Shown: positions 56,256-64,000 of the stretch, one piece after another
Numbering within the stretch: the stretch's first letter is position 1
How the letters are laid out: every line of letters starts with the position of its first letter
Origin: Snodgrassella gandavensis
GTDB lineage: Bacteria > Pseudomonadota > Gammaproteobacteria > Burkholderiales > Neisseriaceae
Direction: 5' to 3'
Assembly: GCF_914768025.1 (NCBI RefSeq)
Contig: NZ_CAJZCE010000011.1
Coordinates: 1-64,000 of the forward strand
Length of the DNA stretch: 64,000 nucleotides
The notes under the pieces: model-generated
The model's database searches: none
What the model was told of the DNA's origin: nothing
What the model saw: the letters and a program-made list of their open reading frames with translations, nothing else
Made by a program: the position numbers and the translations under genes

Positions 56256-57152
56256 TTAAATTTTGATACAAGCTAAAAGTGACACGTTGCGCGGTCGGTT
56301 TTCATTTGCAGTAGGCACACATAAAGATGCATCAAAACCGATAACTGTCAGATAATTTGAAGAACCTACATTAACTGCTCCTCGTTGCAAATAACACTCA
56401 ATAGATTTAAATGCGCCTTTATTTCTATTATAAATGTTACCTAATGTCTGAACATGTAAAGGCTCAGATTCTCCTGTAATATTACGTATTGCATCTACCT
56501 GCGTGTCACCAAATATCCGACCTGTATCAACCCCACGCCCATCATCCCAGCCACGTAAAAACTCTCCACGCAAATCCGGTAAATTAAATGTAGTTTTACC
56601 ATCTCCCGCACCAAATCTAGTGCCAATAGCTGCAAACAAATTAGTATATAGTGTACGGGATATTGTCGCGCCGTTGGCTTTTAACCAGCCTACTGGCACA
56701 GAATCCATGGCAAAATACTGTACTGTACCTGATGGGGTGGCATTAATATCCTGAGAACCGTCGAATGGCAAACCATTAATCTTGCATGGTTTGTATAACT
56801 TAGATGCAGTAACCGCATTACCATCCTTATCCAACTTGCTGTCATTCAGGGCTTTACCCTGTCGTGCAGATAATGCTGAAAGTTTGTCATTAGAATTCAG
56901 CGTGTCAATTATCTTGGTTACACCGGCAATATCAGCAGTTGCGGCTGCTGGCGTATTTGATGCTATTAACATTTTTATTGCTGTTATTACCTGATTCTGT
57001 GTGGCCTTTTCCGGCTTGATACCAGCTGCGGCCAGAATGGCAATTAATTCAGTCTGCACCTGATTCAGCCAGCTTGCTGGCAATACAGTGCCCAGTTCGT
57101 TTATTCCGTTACCATCATGAAACAGTCCGTCTTGCGTATCAATTGGATACAT
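56256..57152 (-). CDS. Tail fibre / tail-collar protein, copy 2
   Basis: A 298-residue fibre protein. Residues 1-115 are almost the same as in copy 1 (57645-58499) and should be the baseplate-binding part. A phage tail-collar domain follows (about 140-215: FAMDSVPVGWLKANGATISR, GDGKTTFNLPDLRGEFLRGW). The C-terminal about 85 residues differ completely from copy 1 (VDAIRNITGESEPLHVQT... to RPRNVSLLACIKI) and are probably the receptor-binding tip. It is preceded by a gp48-type relic and followed by the intact assembly gene. Confidence 0.85.
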   Translation of the reverse strand: MYPIDTQDGLFHDGNGINELGTVLPASWLNQVQTELIAILAAAGIKPEKATQNQVITAIKMLIASNTPAAATADIAGVTKIIDTLNSNDKLSALSARQGKALNDSKLDKDGNAVTASKLYKPCKINGLPFDGSQDINATPSGTVQYFAMDSVPVGWLKANGATISRTLYTNLFAAIGTRFGAGDGKTTFNLPDLRGEFLRGWDDGRGVDTGRIFGDTQVDAIRNITGESEPLHVQTLGNIYNRNKGAFKSIECYLQRGAVNVGSSNYLTVIGFDASLCVPTANENRPRNVSLLACIKI

Positions 57153-57298
57153 TTCTTATTTGTCCTTATATGTAAATCGTATGTCGGTAAATGCTGGTTT
57201 CAGCTCTTTTAATACAGTTTCAATTATTACATCACCATATGCTGTCAATCTGTCGCCAGCCGTTGACATCCCAGCACGAAAGTGGGTTGCGCGACTAT
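56820..57298. repeat. Direct repeat, copy 2, about 480 bp
   Basis: It matches 58167-58645 with only a few mismatches, at a constant offset of 1347 bp. It covers the 5' part of fibre gene copy 2 and the 3' tail of a gp48-type gene. It could support recombination or gene conversion between the fibre cassettes. Confidence 0.9.
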
Positions 57299-57340
57299 CG
57301 GTATTCTTGAATCTTAGTGATAACCGCCAGTATTCGATGT
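57156..57340 (-). pseudogene. gp48-type (DUF2313) tail gene fragment
   Basis: The DNA is nearly identical to the 3' part of the gp48-type gene 58503-59069: NTDSRATHFRAGMSTAGDRL and on to FTDIRFTYKDK then TAA at 57156-57158. Upstream of this it is joined to a short piece coding RILAVITKI, which lies about 50 residues earlier in the intact gene, in a shifted frame. So it is a copy with an internal deletion and a frameshift at the junction. It marks the duplication unit boundary. Confidence 0.85.
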
Positions 57341-57634
57341 AATTATGGTAACAGTGGGTGGTAATACACCGGCTTCTTCAGTCGATATTATTTCTCCGAT
57401 TTCCTTGCTGTATACCGTTTCTCCACGATGATCTTCGATATATTGCCAGTAATCGCCTGCCCATTGTGCAACATGCCCTTTTTTAGGCTTTGGTTCTTCA
57501 ATCTGCATATATAGTCTAGGAGTCAGATAATGGCCATTATTTCCCAGAGGATCCAAGTCCACAACAGTCATATCAACAAAATAATTTCCCTCATCTAGTT
57601 GACAAACAGGAATAATTTATGCATAGATTTTCAT
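57314..57634 (-). pseudogene. Broken copy of the tail-fibre assembly gene
   Basis: It starts MKIYA then TAA (57617-57619), where the intact copy has MEIYAQ, so CAA became TAA. Beyond it the frame reads IIPVCQLDEGNYFVDMT, NNGHYLTPRLYMQIEEP and WQYIEDHRGETVYSKEIGEI, the same as the intact gene (55604-56245). It ends early where it runs into the gp48-type fragment, so the C-terminal half is absent. It follows fibre copy 1 by 10 bp, so copy 1 has no intact partner of its own. Confidence 0.85.
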
Positions 57635-57644
57635 TTTTTATTCC

Positions 57645-58499
57645 TTAAATTTTGATACAAGCTAGTAACGCCATATTTTTTGGTCGAGTTTCCGATCCGC
57701 CACTACTACTAACCCAAATATCTCTGCCAATTCCAACTGTTGACAGTTCTGCGCCAGTAGTAATAGGTTTTACTATTCCAGCATTAACATTCTTAAACTG
57801 TGGAAGTATATGACTGTGTGACTCGAATATATCTTTTTGGTAAGTACCAAAAATTCGACCCGCATCAATTCCACGACCATCATCCCAACCTCGCAGGAAT
57901 TCTCCACGTAAATCCGGCAAATTAAATGTAGTTTTACCATCTCCTGCACCAAATCGTGTACCGAGAGCTGCAAATAGATTTGCATATGTTGTACGTGATA
58001 TGGCTGCACCATTAGCCTTTAACCAGCCTGTAGGTGCCCAGTCAATGGCAAAATAATGAACTGCACCAACAGGTGTAACATTTATATCCATACTACCATC
58101 AAACGGCACACCATTAATTTTTCGTACTGTTTTCAATCTGGATGCGGTATCAGCAGTTTTAGCGGTACCATCCTTATCCAGCTTGCTGTCATTCAGTGCT
58201 TTACCCTGTCGTGCAGATAATGCTGAAAGTTTGTCATTAGAATTCAGCGTGTCAATTATCTTGGTTACACCGGCAATATCAGCAGTTGCGGCTGCTGGCG
58301 TATTTGATGCTATTAACATTTTTATTGCTGTTATTACCTGATTCTGTGTGGCCTTTTCCGGCTTGATACCAGCTGCGGCCAGAATGGCAATTAATTCAGT
58401 CTGCACCTGATTCAGCCAGCTTGCTGGCAATACAGTGCCCAGTTCGTTTATTCCGTTACCATCATGAAACAGTCCGTCTTGCGTATCAATTGGATACAT
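57645..58499 (-). CDS. Tail fibre / tail-collar protein, copy 1
   Basis: A 284-residue fibre protein. The N-terminal 115 residues match copy 2 almost exactly (MYPIDTQDGLFHDGNGINEL...). The collar domain (about 140-205) is similar but not the same (FAIDWAPTGWLKANGAAISR, GKTTFNLPDLRGEFLRGW). The C-terminal end is unlike copy 2 (YQKDIFESHSHILPQFKNVN... to RPKNMALLACIKI), with an HSH motif as in many fibre tips. The start at 58499 is 3 bp after the gp48-type gene's stop. Confidence 0.85.
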   Translation of the reverse strand: MYPIDTQDGLFHDGNGINELGTVLPASWLNQVQTELIAILAAAGIKPEKATQNQVITAIKMLIASNTPAAATADIAGVTKIIDTLNSNDKLSALSARQGKALNDSKLDKDGTAKTADTASRLKTVRKINGVPFDGSMDINVTPVGAVHYFAIDWAPTGWLKANGAAISRTTYANLFAALGTRFGAGDGKTTFNLPDLRGEFLRGWDDGRGIDAGRIFGTYQKDIFESHSHILPQFKNVNAGIVKPITTGAELSTVGIGRDIWVSSSGGSETRPKNMALLACIKI

Positions 58500-58645
58500 T
58501 TCTTATTTGTCCTTATATGTAAATCGTATGTCGGTAAATGCTGGTTTCAGCTCTTTTAATACAGTTTCAATTATTACATCACCATATGCTGTCAATCTGT
58601 CGCCAGCCGTTGACATCCCAGCACGAAAGCGGGTTGCGCGACTAT
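58167..58645. repeat. Direct repeat, copy 1, about 480 bp
   Basis: Partner of 56820-57298. It spans the 5' part of fibre copy 1 and the 3' end of the gp48-type gene. Confidence 0.9.
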
Positions 58646-59069
58646 CAGCATTTTTAACGTTTACCCACCATACCCACATAATGTCTTCACGCGCCAGTCT
58701 GTCACCGGCACGACTGATACCCACTCGGAATGGCTGCGGCTCGGTTATGGTGGTGTCGTAGCCAATTGAAGCGGCCATCTGCATAAAATAGGGAATACTC
58801 AAACCACCGATTTCATTGATTTTGGTGATAACTGCCAATATTCTTTGCTGGCCGTTTATGCCGGTGCTGTCCAGATTGAGCAATTCCTCCCAGCGCATGA
58901 TGTAATTTTCCGATGTGCGTGGGTCAATAACGCCCAGTTTACGACGAGCAGCATTTTGTATTTCATCCAGACAGTTGCCATCAATTGTGGCGGCATTTCT
59001 TACTGCCGGTGCAGTACGGTTGTATGCAACCGGAGGTAATAATCCCAATAAAGTATTGACGTAACTCAT
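58503..59069 (-). CDS. Mu gp48-like tail protein (DUF2313/YmfQ)
   Basis: A 188-residue protein of the YmfQ/Mu gp48 family: SYVNTLLGLLPPVAYN at the start, RRKLGVIDPRTSENYIMRWEELLNL and GGLSIPYFMQMAASIGYDTTITEPQPFRVG. It is a baseplate or tail-tip component in Mu-like phages. It overlaps the gp47 gene's stop by 4 bp. A truncated copy of its 3' end lies at 57156-57340. Confidence 0.88.
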   Translation of the reverse strand: MSYVNTLLGLLPPVAYNRTAPAVRNAATIDGNCLDEIQNAARRKLGVIDPRTSENYIMRWEELLNLDSTGINGQQRILAVITKINEIGGLSIPYFMQMAASIGYDTTITEPQPFRVGISRAGDRLAREDIMWVWWVNVKNADSRATRFRAGMSTAGDRLTAYGDVIIETVLKELKPAFTDIRFTYKDK

Positions 59070-60124
59070 AGTAAACTCACATCAACCTTACCCAGCCTAA
59101 ACCATTCAATCTTTTTGCTTGTCTCTGCGATTAGATTGGCTGCTGGCTGAGTCATCTTGCGATCGGTCACACCAGACACATCACTGATTACCGCTTCCAG
59201 CTGGGATGCAATCACGCTATCACCAGGCTTTAAAGCGCTGAAATGCTCCTGCAAGGCCTGTCGGATATCTGCTGTCGTCCTGTCAAGGTTTACATCGGAC
59301 AAACGCACTTTAACTTTAATATCAACTCTGGTGACATCTGGCTTGATAACAAAGCTGTTTTTAGCCGTTACCGGTCGCACTGAATCAATATAAGCCTGTA
59401 CTTTGCTGACTATCTCATCACTGGGTAAATAATTATTGCTGGTAATGACAATATCTACCGTACCAAGCCCGCGGCGTAATGGGTATACATATGCACTGGT
59501 AACGCCATCCACGCTCAATGCCCAGGCCCGATAATCATATTTATTGCCTCCGGCAGGTGGCCGACGCAACAAATCCAATAAACGGTTCAATAATGAAGTA
59601 TCGCTTTCAACATCAGTACCACCGGTAGCTTGTATGATTTCCACATCGCTGGATATACCTATCGGTGCAGCCATAAATTGTGCTGCTTTATTATGCTGAT
59701 TTGATGCAGAACCAGCCTCATGCGCCTGTATGGATAAAACAGCAGTACCCTCATTACCAATCACTGCCTGTTGCTGCACAGTATATAAATGTTCACCACA
59801 TATAATTTGTAATTTTGCTTCAATTAATGATCCTTCAATACCATGAGCAATAGCGGTTCCGCTGGCGGAAGTAGCATGTTTACGGCGTATACCACGCAGA
59901 TTACAATGTCTCTCTAGAAATTCTGTGTCCGCAGTATCCGGAAAAAACTGTCTTAAGATCCATGCCTGATGAGCATATTGTCCCGTGGCACAACTGGCCA
60001 GATTGCTGGCGCGAATATAATTATCACTATCTGAAGAAACATCAGCTTTAGGGTTTAATGAAACCATATCACGCAAAATAGCGTGGCGTATTTCCTCAAA
60101 TGTTGGAATATTGTGCATTTTCAA
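59066..60124 (-). CDS. Mu gp47-like baseplate J protein
   Basis: A 352-residue baseplate J-like protein: IPTFEEIRHAILRDMVSLNP, RQFFPDTADTEFLERHCNLRGI, TDVESDTSLLNRLLDLLRRPPAGGNKYDYRAWAL and the C-terminal wedge region. It forms baseplate wedge parts. It lies between gp46- and gp48-type genes, as in Mu. Confidence 0.9.
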   Translation of the reverse strand: MKMHNIPTFEEIRHAILRDMVSLNPKADVSSDSDNYIRASNLASCATGQYAHQAWILRQFFPDTADTEFLERHCNLRGIRRKHATSASGTAIAHGIEGSLIEAKLQIICGEHLYTVQQQAVIGNEGTAVLSIQAHEAGSASNQHNKAAQFMAAPIGISSDVEIIQATGGTDVESDTSLLNRLLDLLRRPPAGGNKYDYRAWALSVDGVTSAYVYPLRRGLGTVDIVITSNNYLPSDEIVSKVQAYIDSVRPVTAKNSFVIKPDVTRVDIKVKVRLSDVNLDRTTADIRQALQEHFSALKPGDSVIASQLEAVISDVSGVTDRKMTQPAANLIAETSKKIEWFRLGKVDVSLL

Positions 60125-60143
60125 AATCCATTTAATTATTTTT

Positions 60144-60494
60144 TTAAATTACTTTAACCGGACACTCAAATATAAATTTTTCTCCAGTTAATTGCGTTAT
60201 CTGTATACTCAAATTCAGCATGCCATTATGTGGTTGCATGGTGGCGACAGAAATATCTGCTGCACGCCCATCATCAATAATTGGCTGTAAAGCCTGTTGC
60301 GCATACTGTTTGGCTAGTAAGCTAACTGATTGCAAATCTTTTTCCCGTTCAAGCGTATACAACAGTGAGCCTAATTTTTTATCCGCCCAATAACTACCCA
60401 GCGGTGTCATCAGACGCAGATAAACTGCATTTTGTAAGTGGTTTATAATCTGTCCGGTGTAATCACCTGTTCTGGTGTCTATTTCTCTATCCAT
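60144..60494 (-). CDS. Mu gp46-like baseplate protein
   Basis: A 116-residue GP46-family protein: REIDTRTGDYTG at the start, VYLRLMTPLGSYWADKKLGS and the C-terminal strand IQITQLTGEKFIFECP. It is a wedge initiator similar to T4 gp25. It is followed by gp47 after 19 bp. Confidence 0.88.
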   Translation of the reverse strand: MDREIDTRTGDYTGQIINHLQNAVYLRLMTPLGSYWADKKLGSLLYTLEREKDLQSVSLLAKQYAQQALQPIIDDGRAADISVATMQPHNGMLNLSIQITQLTGEKFIFECPVKVI

Positions 60495-60572
60495 AAACTA
60501 CTCCGGTTATGTTATTTTTATAGTTTACTAAAATAACTATTTTTATCTGAATCTGAAGAGCTTCAGCTGCTA

Positions 60573-61253
60573 TCAGACAGGCTTGCCCACTCTGACTGCA
60601 TGATCATGGCTTGCCAGACTGATTCCACTGGCTTTAACATCGCCGACAGTGGTATAGCTACCATTAGTTTGTACAATATTGCCTGAAAATGTTGCCCCTT
60701 GTCCTCCTTTGATATCCATTCCGCCATTACCATTGATCTGGCCTGCGGCAGTGATTTCCTGCGAGCAATTAACATTTTGGGCACTGATATTCACTCCCGC
60801 CTGAGCATCGATATTAATGCCAGCCGCAGCCTCAATTTTTACTCCTGCCGGTGCTTTAATATTTAAAGTTTCACAATCAATCTCAATCAGTTTGCCATTT
60901 TTTAAGGTAATAGAGGCACCAGACTGGTTATAAACAGCTACTTCTCCTGCAGCCAGTGCTTTAATCCGGTATTCACCATGCTCAGTGGCAATGATAATGC
61001 CATGACTGGTCTGACCACTTAAAGGCAAAACAATAACTTCCGAGCCCACGGGCGGATTACTGGTAAAACCAAATTGCTGTATCTGCTCCACATCCTGTAA
61101 AACCTCATCGGCCAGAGCTGCTACCTGAGCAGATTGAATCGGCTGCGAGGCATTTACCCGTGTCAGCCTGCCTCGAAAAGCCTGCCGGACTGAGCTGGTG
61201 GTATTATTAATTGTCGTTCTGGTTTTATTTACCAGCTTCGCAACATAACTCAT
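60573..61253 (-). CDS. Mu gp45-like baseplate spike protein
   Basis: A 226-residue membrane-piercing spike protein. The OB-fold N-terminal part (about 10-110, with VGSEVIVLPLSGQTSHGIII) is followed by a triple-stranded beta-helix-like repeat of short strands (NIKAPAGVKIEAAAGINIDAQAG). The C-terminal HDHAVRVGKP has an HxH like the iron site at the tip of Mu gp45. The start at 61253 has a GGAGAG site; a TTG at 61265 would add four residues. Confidence 0.87.
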   Translation of the reverse strand: MSYVAKLVNKTRTTINNTTSSVRQAFRGRLTRVNASQPIQSAQVAALADEVLQDVEQIQQFGFTSNPPVGSEVIVLPLSGQTSHGIIIATEHGEYRIKALAAGEVAVYNQSGASITLKNGKLIEIDCETLNIKAPAGVKIEAAAGINIDAQAGVNISAQNVNCSQEITAAGQINGNGGMDIKGGQGATFSGNIVQTNGSYTTVGDVKASGISLASHDHAVRVGKPV

Positions 61254-61297
61254 CTGACTCTCCAATTAAAATTTATTCCAATTAAATATATACGCTG

Positions 61298-62437
61298 TTA
61301 TATCTTGACCTGTTTTATCTGCCGGTTAGTCACACCTTTACGTTTCCCTTTACGTGATCGTGCTGCTGCAGATTTTTTAACATAAGCATCTGGCGTCCAT
61401 ATTCCATCCTCTTTTAAGCGCAGTTCAGTCAGCGTGCCGCCACTTCGATTCAGTAAAAAACGGCGTCCCATCAGAAAAAAAATGGCATCTATCTGCTGTT
61501 CTTCATCAATCACATGCACACGTTGTCCGGGTTGCCACAACAGGCCATCCTGAGTTTTATGATCTGCAACCGTAATGGTTAAAGTGAAACCTTCCAGATG
61601 CCAGTCAGAAAGCATTTTTTTTGCCTGCACCTTCAACTGTTCCAGATTTTCTGCATCACCGATTACTACTGTTTTCGGCTTGTATAAAACCATTGTTTCG
61701 TCTTTGTATACCCATTTCAAATCATGTTTTGACGAATTGGCATAACGGGTGTGACTTTGGCCAAGAAAGGTCACTTCCGAGTAACGATTTTCAGTACTAT
61801 ACTCAATATGAATATTTTGAATATTACGTCGGCGATCATTTTTACTGTGGCACAGGGTTGCCACTGGTGGGCTGGCATAATCAGCACCACCAACAACCAG
61901 CGTACCATCTGGTTCCAGCCACACATGCAGGCCAGCTTTATAGGCAATTTTGCTCAATGCCTGCCATGCAGTTTCCCCGGGTTCGATATCTACTTTGTCC
62001 AGAACTGGATTTTTTTCAGCTTTTAATATCACTTTTTTGATTTGTGGCCAGGGTTCAACTATCTTCTGTGCTGCAGCTAAAACATTCATTCCTTTAACAT
62101 TAATTTGTTTAACACTGCAATCCACCAGCAAACCGGCAAGGTCACGGCCATTAAAACCGATACTATGGTTGTTTTTATCAACCATTTCACTCTGATGGCC
62201 AATAATTCCGGTCATAACCAACTGGTTATTAATTAAAACTTCACATTGCAAGGAGCTATAGTCGGCCAGAACACCCTGATTTTGAGAAACATTGGTTTCA
62301 AAACTGAAGGCATCAGCAGGAATCAGAAAATCACTGTCAATATCATAGCTAAGCCAGTCTTTATGTTCTTTCCCCCCTATTCTTACTACCACTTCATTGC
62401 CATATGGATAAGGCAACATTTCAGTTTCATTTAACAT
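61298..62437 (-). CDS. Mu gp44-like baseplate hub protein
   Basis: A 379-residue hub protein (Mu gp44 / gpD-like, T4 gp27-like). It has VVVRIGGKEHKDWLSYDIDS, SIGFNGRDLAGLLVDCS and GETAWQALSKIAYKAGLHVWLEPDGTLVVGG, and a basic C-terminal tail (SRKGKRKGVTNRQIKQ). The start at 62437 (MLNETEMLPYPYG) has a GGA site and overlaps the gp43 gene by 11 bp; an ATG at 62455 would add six residues. Confidence 0.85.
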   Translation of the reverse strand: MLNETEMLPYPYGNEVVVRIGGKEHKDWLSYDIDSDFLIPADAFSFETNVSQNQGVLADYSSLQCEVLINNQLVMTGIIGHQSEMVDKNNHSIGFNGRDLAGLLVDCSVKQINVKGMNVLAAAQKIVEPWPQIKKVILKAEKNPVLDKVDIEPGETAWQALSKIAYKAGLHVWLEPDGTLVVGGADYASPPVATLCHSKNDRRRNIQNIHIEYSTENRYSEVTFLGQSHTRYANSSKHDLKWVYKDETMVLYKPKTVVIGDAENLEQLKVQAKKMLSDWHLEGFTLTITVADHKTQDGLLWQPGQRVHVIDEEQQIDAIFFLMGRRFLLNRSGGTLTELRLKEDGIWTPDAYVKKSAAARSRKGKRKGVTNRQIKQVKI

Positions 62438-63755
62438 AATAATTAATCCACTCATTACGCTGAATAAATGATGGATGGCACAAATGAGGATTAAGGCGCA
62501 TTAATTCATTTGCCCGCTCAATATCCCGATAAAGTAAATATGCCAACTGATGAATGGTGCCGTTAATATCTGCTTTTCTGGTACGCATTGGCGGTTTCTG
62601 ATTAATGACGGCCAAAGCATAGTCATTAAATTGTGCGGCCATATTGGCCAGCAACTGAATCATTATCTTCGTTTGCGTATAAATATTGGCAGCATTAATG
62701 CTTTTGACATTATCAGCATAATCATAAGTTTCACGTAAAATATCTATTAATTTTTGAATACGCAGACGAAGATTATTATTTATATACAGCAACTCATTTG
62801 CTGTCACTATGTCACTATTCGCTTCAATCATCGTGACGGTATTCTGTATCAAAGCACCAATACTCAAGAATTGCAGAATCTGGGCAATCGGTTGCATCTG
62901 AATATCAGCAATCTTTTGTACATGATTGATCGCCTCTTCCTCAGTTTCCTGTCTATCCTGACTATACAGAATATTATCAGGCAATTTATTCAGGCCATCT
63001 ACACGGTTACTGACAGAATCAAAAGTCTGTCTGGTAGTTAAACTGCCAGTAGCAAACTGTGTATCACTCGCTAGACCTGTTGTCACCATTGTGGCTACAG
63101 AATGAATCAGTCTGCTGACGTCCTGACTGTAAGATGCAGAAGAAAAAGCTTTACTGGTCAAATACTTTATAGGATCAAGATCGAAAAAGCGGCGAACACT
63201 GCCAGCTACGCCACACAATGCGGCAAATACACCATTTGTACTGCCCCATAAAGACGAAATTCCCTCCCGAACGCTTAACAGCGTTTCAGAATAACCCAGT
63301 AACTGCTGTGTATACTTTTCCAGAGTATTCTGTATCTGTTCTAACTTGGCTAACCACTGATTCTCAAATAAAAATATCGGAGCAGACTCTTTTGCTTCAA
63401 AAAAAGTGATATCCAGTGCAACATAATTAACTGAATCCGCTTCAGTACGAAATGACCAGCTTGCGGCAATCATATTTTGTAACAGGCCTAAAACCGGATG
63501 AACTAATGTGCCTGCACCTGGTTCCTCTAGCACAGCCAGTAACTGTGATAACTGTGTATCAAAGCCTGCACCAAAATAGACAGCAGCAACCTGACATTGT
63601 CGTCCCTGTGTACCCAAATCCTCAATATCGGTTCCATTTGCAAACGGACGGCCATGCCGTACCAGTGCTTTCTCATTTTTATCACTGATAGAAATGACAT
63701 CAAAGGCAACATTTTTGTAACTGGCCTTTTGCAGATTATTCTTCCACATAGTCAT
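62427..63755 (-). CDS. Mu gp43-like DNA-circularisation/tail protein
   Basis: A 442-residue protein with the DNA-circularisation N-terminal domain of Mu gp43: WKNNLQKASYKNVAFDVIS, ALVRHGRPFANGTDIEDLG, YFGAGFDTQLSQLLAVLEEPGAGTLVHPVLG. The C-terminal half is helical. In Mu this protein links the tail and hub. The ATG overlaps the tape-measure stop (TAATG), with a GGAGG site upstream. Confidence 0.87.
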   Translation of the reverse strand: MTMWKNNLQKASYKNVAFDVISISDKNEKALVRHGRPFANGTDIEDLGTQGRQCQVAAVYFGAGFDTQLSQLLAVLEEPGAGTLVHPVLGLLQNMIAASWSFRTEADSVNYVALDITFFEAKESAPIFLFENQWLAKLEQIQNTLEKYTQQLLGYSETLLSVREGISSLWGSTNGVFAALCGVAGSVRRFFDLDPIKYLTSKAFSSASYSQDVSRLIHSVATMVTTGLASDTQFATGSLTTRQTFDSVSNRVDGLNKLPDNILYSQDRQETEEEAINHVQKIADIQMQPIAQILQFLSIGALIQNTVTMIEANSDIVTANELLYINNNLRLRIQKLIDILRETYDYADNVKSINAANIYTQTKIMIQLLANMAAQFNDYALAVINQKPPMRTRKADINGTIHQLAYLLYRDIERANELMRLNPHLCHPSFIQRNEWINYYVK

Positions 63756-64000
63756 TATTGTGCACCTCCACGGTTATACATTTCCATCTGATTGCGTGAA
63801 ACCAGATTGCTAATCACTCTGCCATCAAGCGTCACCGTAAGATTATTCTGAATAACCTGTTGCTGGTTCGAGAGAATAGTAGCTATTTTGTCTAAACGTA
63901 TCCCCAACTCCTGTACAACAGCCTGAAAAGCATTTTGAAATTCAGCACTTTGCTGCACAAGCATAGGCTGCCCAGCACCAGACTGGCTTTCTATTGCGGG
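63755..64000 (-). CDS. Tape-measure protein, C-terminal end (partial)
   Basis: An open frame runs from beyond the window edge to a TAA at 63755-63757. The 81 visible residues begin PAIESQSGAGQPMLVQQSAE and contain VQELGIRLDKIATILSNQQQ and TVTLDGRVISNLVSRNQMEM, typical of the C-terminus of tape-measure proteins. It lies directly upstream of gp43, as in Mu. The start is outside the window. Confidence 0.75.
   Translation of the reverse strand, partial: PAIESQSGAGQPMLVQQSAEFQNAFQAVVQELGIRLDKIATILSNQQQVIQNNLTVTLDGRVISNLVSRNQMEMYNRGGAQ

Larger units (their letters stand above)
55604..64000 (-). mobile_element. Late tail region of a Mu-like prophage
   Basis: A continuous minus-strand run reads in the order of phage Mu's tail genes: tape measure (partial, off the window end), gp43, gp44, gp45, gp46, gp47, gp48, fibre and fibre assembly. 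Genes are tightly packed with short overlaps. The rest of the prophage (head, lysis, transposase, repressor) must lie beyond 64000. Mu-like phages transpose into random targets, so no tRNA attachment site is expected. All baseplate genes are intact, but one assembly gene and a gp48-type duplicate are broken. Confidence 0.88.

Noticed and set aside
57314-57571. An 85-residue short phage protein
   Set aside because: It is the surviving internal part of a broken assembly gene with a stop at codon 6.
1-64000. CRISPR arrays
   Set aside because: No series of short direct repeats with regular unique spacers was seen.
1-64000. Neisseria-type DNA uptake sequences
   Set aside because: I looked for GCCGTCTGAA and close dialects; only partial chance matches appear (for example near 9467), with no repeated full-length element.

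Overview
The window looks like the chromosome of an AT-leaning betaproteobacterium of the Neisseriaceae. The basis is gene order and protein style: lolB-ispE-tRNA(Gln)-prs-rplY, mutM followed by a lysophospholipid acyltransferase, hemA-prfA, and glyQ-glyS-gmhB-plsC. Several broken genes (nadB, nadC, a nitroreductase, a partial mfd copy) suggest a host-restricted lineage undergoing gene loss. A Snodgrassella-type gut symbiont would fit, but nothing here proves the genus.

Layout. 0-3 kb: a nitroreductase relic, a ThrE-type exporter and two identical tRNA-Leu(CAG) genes, each with its own promoter and terminator. 3-13 kb: RNase R, then a minus-strand block of a large TPR protein, lolB, ispE, three tRNA-Gln genes, prs and rplY. 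13-26 kb: mutM, an acyltransferase, pdxH, hemA, prfA, an EamA transporter, DUF1289, typA, DUF456 and mfd. 26-32 kb: a YgjP-like metallopeptidase, an inverted fragment of mfd, and the minus-strand operon glyQ-glyS-DUF-gmhB-plsC. 32-38.7 kb: TrhA/hemolysin III, MetQ, DUF2288, a pilin, a small exported protein, a META-domain lipoprotein, a CinA-like protein and serC. 38.8-43.4 kb: an exported FAD oxidase, decayed divergent nadC/nadB, a TlpA-like thioredoxin, ArsC and YdcF. 43.7-48.3 kb: hemL, an acid-shock-like small protein and a QseBC-type two-component system. 48.6-53.1 kb: the minus-strand operon murI-purN-DUF3108-rsmB-grxD-upp. 53.3-55.1 kb: tsaE-amiC.

55.6-64 kb is the late end of a Mu-like prophage read on the minus strand: tape measure (partial), gp43-, gp44-, gp45-, gp46-, gp47- and gp48-type tail and baseplate genes, then a duplicated tail-fibre cassette. 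The two fibre genes share a nearly identical 5' part inside a direct repeat of about 480 bp and differ at their 3' ends. Between them lie a disabled assembly-chaperone gene and a truncated gp48-type copy. This looks like a fibre-diversification locus and is the most interesting accessory structure in the window.

The second notable signal is the nadC/nadB graveyard (about 40.3-41.55 kb). Recognisable pieces of both genes survive with stops, frameshifts and deletions, which implies loss of de novo NAD synthesis unless intact copies exist elsewhere. All calls come from reading the sequence and from family knowledge; no database search was run.
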